Positions 43,663 through 56,460 are shown, numbered from the stretch's first letter. The stretch is DNA of 64,000 nt from Macrothele yani (GCA_039090855.1 CM077002.1:80542194-80606193); one strand, 5' to 3'. Translations and numbers: made by a program. Notes: generated from the letters alone by a model not told the origin.

Positions 43663-44970
43663 CAAGGCCGTTCCATAAAAACTGAGAGTAAAATCATGCA
43701 CCAAATGAAGAAATATAGGTACAGCAAAGTATAAGTTTTTCTTTCTCAAAGTATCTTCCTTCGGATGATATGCAACAGTCGAATCGTTCGGTCCACTTTT
43801 CAAAGCATGTGACGAAAACTTTTGTGGAAGCTGCTTTAACGACCTCTGTACAGCTTGAACAGCGTCAGCATCTGTATTGAATGTTGCGCCATGAAACTTC
43901 TCCTTCATTGCTGGAAACAACCAGAAATTGCACGGGGCGAGGTCAGGACTGTAGGCAGGCTGTGGCATGATTTCAATACTGCATTTCGTAAGAAACTGTT
44001 GAACACAAGTAGCCACATGTTGGCGGGCGTTATCATGGTGTAGAGTCCGCTTGCCCACCAGTTCCAGTCGCTTTTGTCGCAGACGCTTCAAGACTGATAT
44101 GTAATACTCAGCATTGACAGTAATTTGTGGAGGAACGCTGGTAGACTACACTATTATGATCAAAGAAAACTATCGTCATCACCTTCCCAGCTGATTTGGT
44201 TTGGCGGACTTTTTCGGAGGAGGCGAGCATGTGTGTTTCCAGACACTCGTTGCGCGCTTAGTGAGACGGTCGAAATAGTGGGCCCATGTTTCATCGGCAG
44301 TTTTTCTGTGTTTAGAAAGTTTGGATCCTTTGCAATCATTTGCTTCCTCTCATAAAACACCTGAACTCTGGCTAACAATTGCTCTCTCATCAGGTGATGA
44401 GGTACCCATCTGGAACACACACGATGCAGCAGTAATTTGTTGTGTAGAATGCGGAATGCCGATGTTTTTAAAATATTAGTTGACGCCGCTACGTCTTCAC
44501 ACGTCATTCGTCGATCTTCTTGTGGGATTGCCCAAACATTGTTAACAATACGCTCCGAAACAGCACTTTCAAGTCGACCAGACCTAGCAGCGAGTTCGGC
44601 CGACAAATGCCCTTTTTTGAAATCATGGTGCCATCTAAAAATCGTTGACTCACCCAAACATTTATCTTTGTAAGCTTTTTTAATTAAATCAACTGTTTCT
44701 GGAGCCGTATTACCCAAACGATAAAAAAATTATATCGCACAGCGTATTTCACTTCATAACTCGGAATCACTTACCTCCATAGGTGTACGGCGAAATGCAG
44801 ACGTACTTTAAACAACTGCGCGATAACAAAACCTGAATAGTCTGTCGTGGCTAAACACTATTGCTATAGATAGTTCCCTAATTCAGTTAGTCGTCTGCGT
44901 GGTTATTTCCCCCTTTGCACTGTTGCCAACTAAGAAAAAAACACTTTCAGTTTTTATGGAACTACCTTTG
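43663..44970 (-). mobile_element. mariner element, second family, full span
   Basis: GTTCCATAAAAACTGAGAGT at the left end and its counterpart GTTCCATAAAAACTGAAAGT on the other strand at the right end form the inverted repeats. TA is seen on the left (43661-43662), but the right has CA. Length is 1.31 kb. Confidence 0.75.
43690..44780 (-). pseudogene. mariner transposase, third catalytic Asp changed to Asn
   Basis: Start MEVSDSEL at 44780. Then come GNTAPETVDLIKKAYKDKCL and STIFRWHHDFKKG (helix-turn-helix), DRRMTCEDVAASTNILKTSA and VCSRWVPHHLMREQLLARVQ. DETWAHYFDRLTK (first Asp) is in a shifted frame. In the next open stretch, LHHDNARQHVATCVQQFLTK is the second Asp, and PAYSPDLAPCNFWLFPAMKE is the third position 35 residues on, where Asp is Asn. 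Stops in the first 20 codons and at least two frameshifts make it inactive. It is a different subfamily from the element at 40.3-41.6 kb. Confidence 0.8.
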
Positions 44971-45414
44971 CATTTAAAGAACAGACTTTTTTTAAATATT
45001 TTATAGTAATGCAACGTTCAATACCAAAAATTTAGAGATTAAATGAGAAACCTACAGTTATTCTCGCTTACATTTTCTTTTTCAAAAAAATTCGCATAGA
45101 GAAAAGAATTTCAAAAATATTTTAAAATAACGACGCGTATCACGTCAAACTTTAAACAAAGGATAAAAAGCAAATGGATTTAAAAATAATTCAAAAACTT
45201 TGTGAAGACTACTAAACATTCTGGCGATCACAAACTCCAATTTCGTGTCTCAGCTTCTTTTTCAAAAAAGAAAAGAAAAAAGGTGAAAAAATATCAGTGC
45301 AATGCTTTGTCACTGAGTAGAAAAACAGAGATAAAATAATAATTTCATGCATGATTACCATTCTTCACATTAAGGTTATCACTCTGTTAAATAAAGAAAA
45401 TACTTCATGAAAGA

Positions 45415-45745
45415 AATACGGAATTACGCCATATAATACAAATTTTGAAGATGACAATCCGATTTTTGGCGTAAATGTGACAAGGATGGTAAGTCAGATA
45501 ATATCCGAAAACTTGAAAATTTTTCTTCCTCCAAATAGTTATCTCTTAAATTTTAGGTATCTATTTCTCTTTCCTTCTCAAACTTAGGCATTCTTTGTTA
45601 GCATACCCGGTCGTTTTCTGGAAGACGCGGATTCGTGTCCGCTCCAGGACGATGAAAATTTTCAAGTTTTCGGATATTATCTGACTTACCATCCTTGTCA
45701 CATTTACGCCAAAAATCGGATTGTCATCTTCAAAATTTGTAAGAA
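45415..45745. repeat. SINE-like family D, two copies as an inverted repeat
   Basis: The minus-strand copy (45415-45533) and plus-strand copy (about 45620-45745) share about 90 bases, including AAGTTTTCGGATATTATCTG, ACTTACCATCCTTGTCACAT and CGGATTGTCATC. The plus copy has GGATTCGTGTCC, similar to a B box, just before the shared part. The pair could form a hairpin with a spacer of about 100 bases. Confidence 0.7.
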
Positions 45746-46074
45746 AATATTTCCTGAAATTTTGGAGGAATAAGTATTTTAGTTGATTGTTACTATGTCT
45801 TTTAAACAGGTGTCTGCATGATTTCGTAATTTTTTTTTCAATAAATTTGGATCATGGTTACATAACGATCAGAAATTATCCATAACAAAGGACGAAAAAT
45901 AGTGTAAGATACGAAGGAAACAAAAAACGTTTTTCGAGTATCCTTTTGCAAAGCAGATTTTACAAGAAATAGCGAAATGGTCTCTATCTGAAGTTCGTAC
46001 TATTTACGTTACAGGACTGTCATACCACCTCAATGTGTTATAAGTCATCACCTGTCCTTTATTTAAGAAAACTG
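45746..46074. other. Interval without recognised features
   Basis: Nothing recognised. Confidence 0.35.
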
Positions 46075-46207
46075 GTTCCAGGAAAAGGGCAGGGCCAGCG
46101 CAGCAGGGTAAGCTCACCACCCATGCCTCTTCCAGTAAACGAACTCGGAACCCATCTTTGACGAACGGTCAGAAGCCAACGCGTCAGACCACCCTGCCAC
46201 CGGGTGG
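46075..46207 (-). mobile_element. tRNA-derived SINE, family B, partial
   Basis: Reverse complement of the head and part of the body: CCCATGCCTCTTCC, AACTCGGAACCC, GTCAGACCACCCTGCCACCGG. Confidence 0.65.
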
Positions 46208-47587
46208 CGAAATTTAAATTTTGATATTACGGGCGAACAATTTACTAACAATTGCTGCTTTCCAGCTTCAGTTAAGGTGAATGTGGGAAATTTCCAGAAA
46301 CGGCTGAGTCATCTTTGCTTATCTGATATTTGTGAAAGAGTTTTGTTATTCTGCCCACCAAGTATTATTTAAATCTGGTAACCACTTATAGAAAATATTT
46401 TGCAAACAAGGCATACACACAGCGTGATGAAGAACCAAATAGGAAACCTCCAGCAGGATGCCTTTCAAACCGGTTCCTCTTTCATCCCGCCAAGCTGTGA
46501 CCGTATCGGACAGATGCAAACAGCATCTTTCTAGTTTCACCTGGTGCCTGGCACGCGACTCTGGTTAAACTTTCAGGAAATGCGCTGCCGACAAGTTTTC
46601 AGATGAAATCACTTCTAATCGCTTTGAGATGTTTTCACTCCACTGATGTCCAAATTACCTCTGGGTGTGACTCTTTTAGCAACTGCATTTTTTTTAACTA
46701 ACATTTGAGAGAACACCTTAGGTTATTACCATAATTCAAAAGTCATGTTAATTGGCCGTTTCTCCGTGAGCACGTATGTTGGCAGGAAAGGCACTTACCG
46801 GCTTTGATCTTGTTTGGCCACTAGGCAGTTTTTTTTTATTATTTCGTTTGCTACCTTTAGTCAAGGTCTAACAAGTTTAATCATCATTTCGACGAAAAAA
46901 ATCACTGAGACGGGAAGAACTGAAATTCAGTAAAAAAATGGGAAGGTAATTTTTCACTATTTTTCCTTGATTTTTCACCAAAGAAACCAAAAGTATATCA
47001 CGCAACCAAACTTTTCTCAAAGACAGTCAGTGCCCAAATTTCCCTTATTGCGCTGCACATTTTTGGTACAGTTGCTGGTTAAATGCAGCGTAAAACCGAA
47101 AACGAATAGAATACTGAATAGGAGTTTAAAACTTGGAGACAAGAACCAGTGTCGTTCTAGTCAATGAATGGTGGAGGTAATAATGACCAGTACACTCTCG
47201 TTTAGACAGAAGTGTTACCATATTGAAAACCGGAGACTTTTGAACACCACATTTTCTTTATTGAAAAGTATGCATTTTTTTCATTTATTGAAAAATGCTT
47301 AGAAATGGCATAGCATTTTGTTAAAAAAGATGTCCTGTATATGCATAGGAAATTCTATAGTGCGTGTGTGAGAAATATATTTACCCAACAATTCCGCATT
47401 TTGAAACCACATTATAGAACTTCTTTGTTTCGCATTTTTTATCTAAAGGATGACAATTGCTTTACATAAAGTTTTGAACAGAAAATCAAGTTTTTTTTCC
47501 GAGTTTTCAACACATGCATTTCTGAAGAACAGAGCAGATATGCTTCAATGATTTTCATTAACATCTTCAGTATCGATATGCACTGTA
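46208..47587. other. Interval without recognised features
   Basis: AT-rich; no gene or element was recognised. Confidence 0.4.
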
Positions 47588-48792
47588 TGATCCAAAAGTA
47601 TCCCGACACCCTTTTTAAGCAGCAGATTCGCCCATATACGTAACAGCCACGGCACGTATATGTAGATATAAAAAGGTGAACGTTGCTTGGCAAACATGAC
47701 AGACAACCATGAGCGGTACAATAAGCGGTATGACAGAGCTCAGTGACTTTCAAACTGGCACGATCATAAGATGTTATCTATCTTAGCAACGATCCAGTTC
47801 GGCAAATTTCTACCTTACTGCAGCTGCCCAGATCAACTGTGCGGGATGTTATTGTGAAAAGGAAACGCATAGGAGCAGCATCAGCTCAATCGCGACTAGG
47901 TAGGGTACGTAAAATGACAGAGCGGGACAGCAGAGTGCTGAAGCGGCTGGTGCGAAAAAGTCGCCTGACCTCGGTTGCATCCCTCAACAGCGAGTTCCCA
48001 AATGTCTCTGAGAGCAGCGCAAGCACCTTACCGGTTCATCGAGAGCTGAAGGGAATAAACTTCCATGGCCGAGAAACCGCACACAAGCCGAACATTAGCA
48101 AGATCAACGCCAAGCGTCAGTTGAAGTGGTGTAATACTCGGCAACAGTGAACTCCGGAGCAGTGGAAACGCGTTGTGTAGAATGAAGAATTACGCTTCAC
48201 CACCTGACAGTCTGACGAGTGCGTATGAGTGCAGACGATGCCAGGAGGACGCTACATGTCCGACTGTGTTGTGCCAACTGTGAAATTTGATGGAGGAGTC
48301 ATCATGCTCTGGAGCCGATTTTCATGCTTTGGGAAAGAGGTGGCCTCCAGTGCTCGAGAATCTATGCGATGTGACCTATAACGACATTCTCGACAATTCT
48401 GTGATCTCAACATTATGACAACAGTTAGGCAAAGACCCTTTTCTTTACCAACCGCACAATGCCCCGGTCAGCTAAGCGATGTCCGTGACGGAATGGTTTA
48501 TTGAAATGGGTGATTTCACAGATTCCCGATCTCAACCCCACGGGACACTTTTGGGATGAACTGGAACGCTGACTGGCAACCAGGCCTAACCTCCCAAATT
48601 CAGTGACCGACCTCATTAAAGTTTTTGCAGCCGAATGGAATGTTATTTCCGCAACAAAAATATAACAGAAAGCCTTCCTAGAAGAGTGGAGGCTGAGAAG
48701 ATAGCAGCCGAGGGTGGACGAACTCAATATTAATTCATTTCCTATTACAGGGAGTTTGTGAATACGCAAGTGTCAGGATACTTTTGATTTCA
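47588..48792 (+). mobile_element. Tc1 element with inverted repeats and TA target
   Basis: TGATCCAAAAGTATCCCGAC at 47588 and, inverted, TGAAATCAAAAGTATCCTG ending at 48792. TA lies at 47586-47587 and 48793-48794. Length is 1.2 kb, short for Tc1, so internal deletions are likely. Confidence 0.75.
47710..48740 (+). pseudogene. Tc1 transposase pseudogene
   Basis: Plus-strand blocks: ELSDFQTGTIIRCYLS, STVRDVIVKRKRIGAASAQS, RVRKMTERDSRVLKRLVRKS, RLTSVASLNSEFPNVSESSA, NAKRQLKWCNTRQQ, then TPEQWKRVVWNEELRFTTWQ. The last is the first catalytic block, with the usual WSDESRF degraded to [26 protein letters not shown] and [11 protein letters not shown] follow. The Glu block is visible as DLNPTGHFWDELERRLATRP in another frame, with Glu replaced by Gly. 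Many stops. It is a distinct Tc1 subfamily from T1/T2. Confidence 0.75.
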
Positions 48793-49060
48793 TAATGTAG
48801 CTTTACAGTCATTAAAGTTCATAATTTTTGCTTTATATTTTAAAATTGTTTTCACTTAAAATTTTTATATCGTCCATAAAGCAATATTTCTCTGTGTTGA
48901 ACCACAACTGCTAGAATTTGGGAACAGATGTTGGACACACAGGACAACTGGTACTAAGCAAATATCAACAAAACAAGATTTCTATCAGAGTGGATACAGT
49001 ATGACACAATCAAAGAGTAAGTTATGTAATAGACTGGTTCTTTAGACCTGGATGTATATA

Positions 49061-50469
49061 CACTGCTGGCCACCCAAAATGAAACACCAAGAAGGAGACG
49101 AGATAGCAAAGCCAGATTTACTGGACACATAACAACAAATACAAAGATGAAACGATTGAGCTTACAGGCCCGTGCGACTTGCAGAACACGCAGACATCAA
49201 TAGTTCGTGTGGCCCCCATGGCTGGCAATAACGGCAGCTACACGCCGCGGCATCAAACGAAAGAGGTTTTGGATGAAGGCTTGGGGTATGTTTGTCCAGG
49301 CTGCTTCCACACGTTGCCACAGTTCATCAGGCGTAGCCGCGGGTGGTGCTTGCTGGGCCACTCGGTTGCCGATCAGCGACCAGACGTGTTCGATGGGCGA
49401 CATATCGGGAGAACAGGCGGGCCACGGCAGCAGTGACCCCTGTTGGGCAGTGAAGAATTGTTGCATGATGCGTGCCACGTGCGAGCGCACATTGTCCTGT
49501 TAAAAGGTGACCGCTGGCAGGTCCTGCAGGTAAGGGAGAACTACAGGCTCCAAAAGGTCGGATATGTAGCGGTGACTATTGAGTGTACCGGCGATACGTA
49601 CCAGAGGGGTGCGGGTGTCATATCCAATTGCGCCCCAAACAATAACGTCAGGCGACGGACCGGTATGGCGATGCATAATGCAGGCTTCATACAGTCTCTC
49701 GCCGTGGTGCCGCCACATGCGAATCCGACCATCGTGGTGTTGCAGGCAGAAGTGGGATTCGTCGGAGAAGACAATGTCGTGCTATTCCGTAGTCCAGGTG
49801 CGGCGTTCAACGGCCCACTGCCGCCGCACTCGCCGGTGGTGTAACGTCAATGGTAACCTGAGCAATGGGCGCCGTGCGACAAGTCCCTGCTCCTGCAGAC
49901 GACGTCTAACGGTACGTGCTGACACAGGTTGTTGCGCAACACACCCTAATTCCTGCGCTAACGTTCGCGATGTGGCGGTGCGAGCCGTCAATGCCCGCCG
50001 CACAACATGCGGGTCCTCTCGTTCGGTGGTGTGCCGCGGCTGCGGCAATTGCTCACGTCGATCCGTTCGTCCCTCCTGCACCCAACGAATCTATACTCGC
50101 CTCACTGTGGCTGGATGCCGTCCCACGCGGGCGCCGATATCTCGGTACGATAAACCGCTTTCGCGATAAGCCACTATTCGTCCTCTGTCGAACTCCGAAA
50201 CATGCTGGAATGACTGCCGCATTTTGCGACGAGGCATCAGGAAGCATCCCACGCACAGGTCCGGCAGCACAACACACTTCCACAACTTAAACCCCGCCTT
50301 CTGTGCACCCTTCTTATAGTGCTTCTCGGTGGCGTACTGAGCGCACATGATTTGCATATGCCCTGCAATGCTAATCATTTGCATGTCCTCTCGCGGGCGA
50401 CGCATGCTGCGAATTTCAGGCCAATCGGATGCTGCCTTCTTGGTGTTGCATTTTAAGTGGCTAGCAGTG
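49061..50469 (-). mobile_element. Tc1-like element, complete, TA-flanked
   Basis: Inverted repeats CACTGCTGGCCACCCAAAAT at 49061 and the counterpart CACTGCTAGCCACTTAAAAT from 50469 inward, continuing through AACACCAAGAAGG on both. TA at 49059-49060 and 50470-50471. Length is 1.41 kb. Confidence 0.9.
49197..50237 (-). pseudogene. Tc1-like transposase, one frame with three nonsense codons
   Basis: A single frame of 346 residues runs from MPRRKMRQSFQHVSEF at 50237 to HGGHTNY and the stop at 49197. Domains in order: helix-turn-helix (RGRIVAYRESGLSYRDIGAR), second helix-turn-helix (PVSARTVRRRLQEQGLVARR), then VFSDESHFCLQHHDGRI (first Asp), VWGAIGYDTRTPLVRI, QDNVRSHVARIMQQF (second Asp) and PDMSPIEHVWSLIGNR (Glu). 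In-frame stops at 50091-50093 (TAG, probably from Trp), 49782-49784 (TAG) and 49500-49502 (TAA, probably from Gln) disable it; no indel was found. It is the least decayed Tc1-type gene in the window besides T1/T2. Confidence 0.88.
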
Positions 50470-50471
50470 TA

Positions 50472-51611
50472 TAATATTTCACCCAACGGGGGAAAAATCT
50501 CTATTTGTTTCGGTTTACTGTCATTAAAAGCTGCCGTGAAGATATCCTCCCATAATGCAAAAGCTTCATCGTCTTAAGAAAATGACGTCGAACTACAGCT
50601 CTCAAGAGCTTGAGTGAAGAGCTAGTAGAAACTGCATTACTTTAAAACTATATTAAGAGACGGTTCTATCTCAGCTTCATGAATCAGTCTCTGCGAAATT
50701 ATTTTCTGACTCAAAGTGTTTTTCCAGAAGTATTCTAGGTAGATAATTTTGCTTTCCTTTTGAATAATGGGTCGAAATTATGCCTATTTTTCAGTGAAAG
50801 CGGGCAATAATAAGGTGCGACGCTAATGATTATCCTGTTCAGACAAGCTATTGCGAACAACAGCACTGCAGATCAGGTCATGGGATTTAAAGAGAGACAT
50901 ACTTTCGCAATCATTCTCTCTTTATGGTTCAGAAAAGGAATTCATCAGCTTAAACATCAAACAGGCAGTTACTAGTGCTTGCCCAAATCAAAAACATAAA
51001 AAGGAGAGTCCTTCTGGGATACTCTTTTAATGTTTCTCGTTTGCACTTCACTTGGGTGATGACGTGTGAAAGTCAGGTGAGGGCCAGAAAATCTGGACAT
51101 GCGCATGAATATAGTTTCATCGAGATTAATACAATTTCGGAGAAGTTTTGCTTTGAGCATCAACGCTGAAAGATTGTTTCTATTCTCAGATAGAGAGGAC
51201 GAAGAGAAGGGGGAGCAGCCATCATACAGCTTTCTGAATACCCCTGAAGGTGAAATCGGACACTCCTAGAGTCTAAGCTCTCAATCGGTTATTAATTTTA
51301 ATAAGCTTAAAATCCTTCATTTAGCTGAAATTCAACACATATTAGGGAATTTGCAAGGAAACGCAAGTCTGTCGCATTACTCAGTCACAAAAGAGAATTT
51401 AGTCTTATGATTACTATCACTGCATTTCATATGGAAAAGCATATTCCTCCAAATTCTGAAGGACATTATTATAACGCGTATTTTATTTTATTTTCTGAAG
51501 GAAATGAAACTGTCACTCGCTAAATCTTTAAATTTTTCCTATCTTTATCATCAGGATAAGAGGCTTAAAGTACCGCGGTTTGAAGTACTGCCTATATTCA
51601 TAGACACATTT
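50472..51611. other. Interval without recognised features
   Basis: AT-rich with no coding or repeat recognised. Confidence 0.4.
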
Positions 51612-51757
51612 GGATGGGGGGGATGGTTACTCACTAGTTCCAGGGAACGGAAAGAGCCGGTGCCGTAAGACAAACGCACCATCCATGCCTCATTCGGGAC
51701 TCGAACCCAGGCCTACTCGGATGAACGAACAGGAGCCTGGGCCCACCGGGTCCCATT
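51612..51757 (-). mobile_element. tRNA-derived SINE, family B, partial
   Basis: Reverse complement with ACTAGTTCCAGGGAACGG, CCATCCATGCCTCATTCGGG, GACTCGAACCC and GGGCCCACCGGG. The 3' part of the body is missing. Confidence 0.7.
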
Positions 51758-54212
51758 AAATTCATATACACTCGTGGAATAACGCCAAGCATGCATTTTG
51801 CAAAGATCTACACATACAACTTTCTCGAGAACTCAACGGACAACAAAACAACCGTTACGATAAGAAAGTTGAACTTTTGTATGTATTCTTTCGGAACATT
51901 TTTATTTCCTCTTGAATGACAAAAGAAAACCTAATTTAAAATTAGACGCACATATTTCTACTACTTCTATTGTTTCGTAATTTAACGAACCCGTGAGCAT
52001 CTAAGGACATGATAAGATGACTGTAATTTTGCCTGCTGGCTTTGGAGAAAGGGAAGAGCCAAAGAAAGAATACACAGCATCTATGCCTGAACCGAACTAA
52101 AGTCTACTGACAGAGGAGACAGCTTCTCCTTCGTTACGTTCCTTCTTTATGTGATTTGGCAGAAGGAGAATGTGCATTTATAAAGGACAAAGGATCTTAT
52201 TATTCAATGAAAATTCAAGTTTCAAAAAAAAATATTTTTTTTCAACTGAGCCTTTAAAAACGATAAGAAATCATCTTTAAAAAATAAACACGCCCACATA
52301 TTCACGCGCTGGGGCGCGAACGCATTCTTCCCAAAAAATATTTAATCAAAGTCTCATTATTTTCAATTACTCCAATCTTCCCAATCTTTCGAGGGCGTGT
52401 TTGTTCGGCTGAGTGTATGAGTGAGAAAGTTCTTTTCGTCGTTGCCACATCTTGGTTTACAAGATAGTAAGAATTCACAATCTGTTCCGGTTTAAAGAAT
52501 GAATGGAGATCAGAAAAGAATTTAAAACTTGCTATTTATCAACATAATTTTATTTTAACTTGGTAATGTTGAGCTTCAAATTCGCATATTCTTTTTTTGA
52601 TTATACTAATTTGGAGCATCGCCGTCTCGGACGATATTTCAGGTAGTCAACGGTGATGGCGGATGAATATTGGACGGACGGAATAATGATAGTGACGCGA
52701 TTGACATAACTATTTGTCCTGCGTAAGATAGACCCAGGCATCTCACGCCCGCTGAGAACCAACTGCTTTTAAATTTATCTCAGCGTATCAGCTACATACA
52801 TGCATATGAGCTTGCCGTAGTCCTACAACTAGGATGTGGTATGCTATTATATCACGTGTAGGGCATAAACAGGATAGTGACCGAAGCTTGACATAAGCTT
52901 TCGTAATTTCCGTTCAAGTCCCAATCCTCCAATTTAATTTAATATAAAGATTCTTGATCATCAATGTTGAATCCTGGCATCGAATATGAATCCGTTGCCA
53001 GATTTTTCATAGTTATTATATGTGTCAAATCGGAATGCAGAAGATGCTGGAGAAGTCACTCAAACGTAAATAAATAAATAAATAATAATAAATAAAAAAC
53101 AGGAACAAAAGTAGGAATTTATTTATTCCATTCGGAACATCATTTATTTTGTGCATTTGGATTTGAAAGTTTAATTACCTTTCACTGAAATAATCATCTT
53201 CAGTTTCTTTACAAGCTTTGTGATGTGAAAGCCTGGCCATTACACTTCATGCTTTTGAAATGCTTTGTGCATTTCTTCGATTTATCTTGAGGGCTGGTCG
53301 TTGTTTAGAAAGAGAATGGAGACCTAGTTTAATTGCTTAATAACATGACGAATAGTACTTACGTAATTTTGCACTAGTTGTGAAGACTGTAAATTGCGAC
53401 CCCTCACCTTAAGTGGTGTATATTCACTCATGTCAGGTGCAGTGCGTAAGGAGTTTTGTATGGTATTGACGAGACCCTAAGAGGTGTTCCCATGATCTCT
53501 GACACAAGAGAATGCCTTCGGGGGAAGAAGCTGTTTCATCCATGTTAGCATTCAGAAGGCATCGTGTAATGTTACACATATGTTGTCTTTTCAAACTGAC
53601 AAGGCTATTTGTCAAAAATCATCATTCCAAGCTCTGAATTTCTTATGATGCTTACATAGACTAAATGATTTCAAATATGTCATTTTGGGTTAAAGTGATC
53701 CGTTGGACATCAAGACAAATGCATGTGACAGACTACAATGTCTATTACATTTAGAAAATTTTTCTTTGTATTTATTTCTTTTTCTTTTTTTACTACTGGT
53801 TTTGTCAGCTACAAACTACGCTGTCTTACTGAGAAAACAAGACTAAAAAATAGTGACCGAAACTGAAGAATTCAACTGTCAAGTAAAAACGAAGCAGCTG
53901 CAAAATCATATCTGAAGAAAAATGGGCAATCATGATGCGCATATATTATTAAATGTTTTTAATGCATCGAGACAACAAGACTACTTTTTGTCGTTAGTTG
54001 ATTAGTGTACATTCACATCGTATCGCAACTAACAGAATAGTTGAAAGAGAAACTGGCTATCTATATTCTGGTTCCGAAATTTCTTTGAATAATAACATTT
54101 TACATGTTGATGAGATGCGGCATCTTACCGATTGAACGTAAGTGCTCGACACAAACTACGGTAAATGCTGGTGTCCAAAAATGTTTCCTATAACATTAAT
54201 TAGATAGGAAAG
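51758..54212. other. Long interval without recognised gene
   Basis: AT-rich; an (AAAT)n-like run lies at about 53069-53098. No coding or transposon motif was found. Confidence 0.4.
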
Positions 54213-54412
54213 GCCGCCCCGGTGGCCTCTGATCATTCGACCGAAAGGGGTCCGGGTTCGAATCCCGGTGAGGCATGGATGTTGTGTTTATCTTACAGCA
54301 CTAGCTCTCTCTCTTCCCTGGAATTAGGGACGGCAACTGCTTATAGCTCATTGAGTTGCTCACGGTGGTCGTTAAACCTCCAATCAATATATATATATAT
54401 ATATATGTATAT
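54213..54412 (+). mobile_element. tRNA-derived SINE, family B, with a (TA)n tail and internal deletions
   Basis: GCCGCCCCGGTGG joins CCTCTGATCATTCGACCG, so the A-box stretch present at 56238 is deleted. GGTTCGAATCCCGG, GGCATGGATGTTGTG and CACGGTGGTCGTTAAACC follow. The tail is (TA)n (54390-54406) in place of poly(A). Confidence 0.85.
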
Positions 54413-54919
54413 AGGCAAGAACTTGATATTTTTTCTCGTGGGTGCAGCTATAATTTTCTAAAGAAATAAGACCTGGTTTTATGAGGTAAAAGTAGTTTTA
54501 ATTTTACATATTACTGTTAAGCAATACATAAAAAATCGATCTGTGCTGCGTTGCAACCGGTTTTGTCGAAGAATGACTGCAGAGAAGAAAATATATCACT
54601 ATCGAAACTAATCTTTCTTTGATCTGAAGCAATATTTACACCTTTTTTCTTCGTAAAATACTTAAAGGGATGTCTTTTCATCCGATAAAAAACTTTTAAA
54701 GCATGCACACGAATTATCGAACTCTCTAGGAAAATCTTATTTGTATTTTTAGACTATTTTGTATGTTGTATGTATTCATATTTTGTATATATTTGTATTT
54801 TTAAACTACTTCTGTATTTTAGACTATTTTGGCTATTTTTGTATTTTTTAGAGTTTTTTAGTTACCTACAGACAATTTGATATCTAATAGGTCTTCTCAA
54901 ACACCTTTTCGCATTGCAC

Positions 54920-55045
54920 GGATGTGGGTACTCGCTGAAGCATGAGTGTTGCGTTCCTTCGTATGGCACCTGTGCCTATCTTTAATTGAAGTAATATCTC
55001 TAATTTAGGGACAGGCCTCATAGAGGTCGTTAAACTCTGAAACAG
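54920..55045 (+). mobile_element. tRNA-derived SINE, family B, body fragment
   Basis: AAGCATGAGTGTTGCGTTCC, CTAATTTAGGGACAGGC and AGAGGTCGTTAAACTC keep the family order. The head is lost. Confidence 0.6.
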
Positions 55046-56228
55046 AACGAGAGGATAAGAATAAAAATGTACATCTGTCTTAATACCTGTAAAGTTTTCC
55101 CAATTTTGCTGAAATATGATGAAAAATTGCGCGAAATGCTTTTTTTTTTTGTTATGCCAGTATCTTTACCAAACACCTTATATGTTAAATGAAAAGGTAA
55201 TTCCTCTTTACTGTTTCATTCATCATGACAGAAAAGCAGGTTCATGCCTTTTCCTTTTTAGCAGTACACGAGTTTACCGCTCGAACACGTCCTTTTCGTT
55301 TTTCTTACCTGTTCTGAGCATCCCTTACATCACTTTTTTATGGTTTTGACTTTAATCAAGAACATTTACAAGGGAATGATAACCAAATTTGAATTCCTTG
55401 CAGATAGCGAAGTAATTAAAATGATTTGCCTTCGACCAACTTATAACGTTTTGGTATTAGTGAGGACTAATTTTTCCTCTACCTGTTTGTTAAATAAATG
55501 CAGTGATGAATAGATTTAAATTTTTAGGGTTGTTAGTTTACTAACCTTCGACTAACACTTGCTAGTTATCATCTAGGTAATAGTCAGAACCGTTTGAACT
55601 TTTTCTCTTTTGTTTTGAAATCAAGGGAGTGATGGTTAACTTCATACTCCTTAAAGATTACAAGTTTGGTAAAACCGCTGGCCTTAAATTATCTATTATC
55701 TTCTTTCGTTCATTATTTTACTTTTCAAAGTACTGTCAATATTATTGCTATCCAACTAGGTGTCAGTAGACCTAAAGCAGTTCTTCGATATCACAAGAGA
55801 CAAAGCACACCGCTTACCTGGTTGGAAAAAAAAAGAAAGAATCGAGAATTAGAGGTCTGATGAAGATTCCAAAATCTAGTGTGTGTGTGTGTAACGCATG
55901 TATGAGCAAAATTGACTGCCAAAATCAGTGCTATATAACTTCTGAAGAGCTTCGGGACAAACTGTTGAAAAAAATTACATGGCGTATTACAAATTTTAAT
56001 ATATATAAGATGATGTAAATAAAAAGGTGTCCTGATTAAATTATTAAATATTTAAGCTCTTTGAATTAATGATAATACCGTTGAAACTTAAACTTTGAAA
56101 AAAAAATTTAATGAGTGCACTGTGGACGATAAAATATTGCTAAAGTTTCTTGCATGTCCACTTCGATGCTTATCATTGAAAGTCGAAGTAATTATTCTAG
56201 AGTAGAGTCATTCACACTGTTCCTGTAT
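55046..56228. other. Interval without recognised gene
   Basis: AT-rich with a short (GT)n at about 55880-55893. Nothing else was recognised. Confidence 0.4.
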
Positions 56229-56237
56229 TTCCATACT

Positions 56238-56460
56238 GCCGCTCCGGTGGCGCAGTGGTCTAAGGCGTTGGCCTCTGATCATTCGTCCGTAAGGGGTCCG
56301 GGTTCGAATCCCGGTCAGGCATGGATGTTGTGTTTGTCTTACGGCACTGGTTCTCTCCTTCCCTGGAACCAGTGACCCTAAATTAAGGACGGGCGACTGC
56401 TTATAGCCCATTGAGTTGCTCACGGTGGTCGTTAAACCTCCAATCAAAAAAAAAAAAAAA
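56238..56460 (+). mobile_element. Full-length tRNA-derived SINE, family B
   Basis: The reference copy in this window. Head GCCGCTCCGGTGGCGCAGTG, A-box region GGTGGCGCAGTGGTCTAAGG, B box GGTTCGAATCCCGG, body to CACGGTGGTCGTTAAACC and an A15 tail. Perfect 9-bp duplication TTCCATACT at 56229-56237 and 56461-56469. Poly(A) tail and duplication mean that a LINE-encoded enzyme inserted it. Confidence 0.93.
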
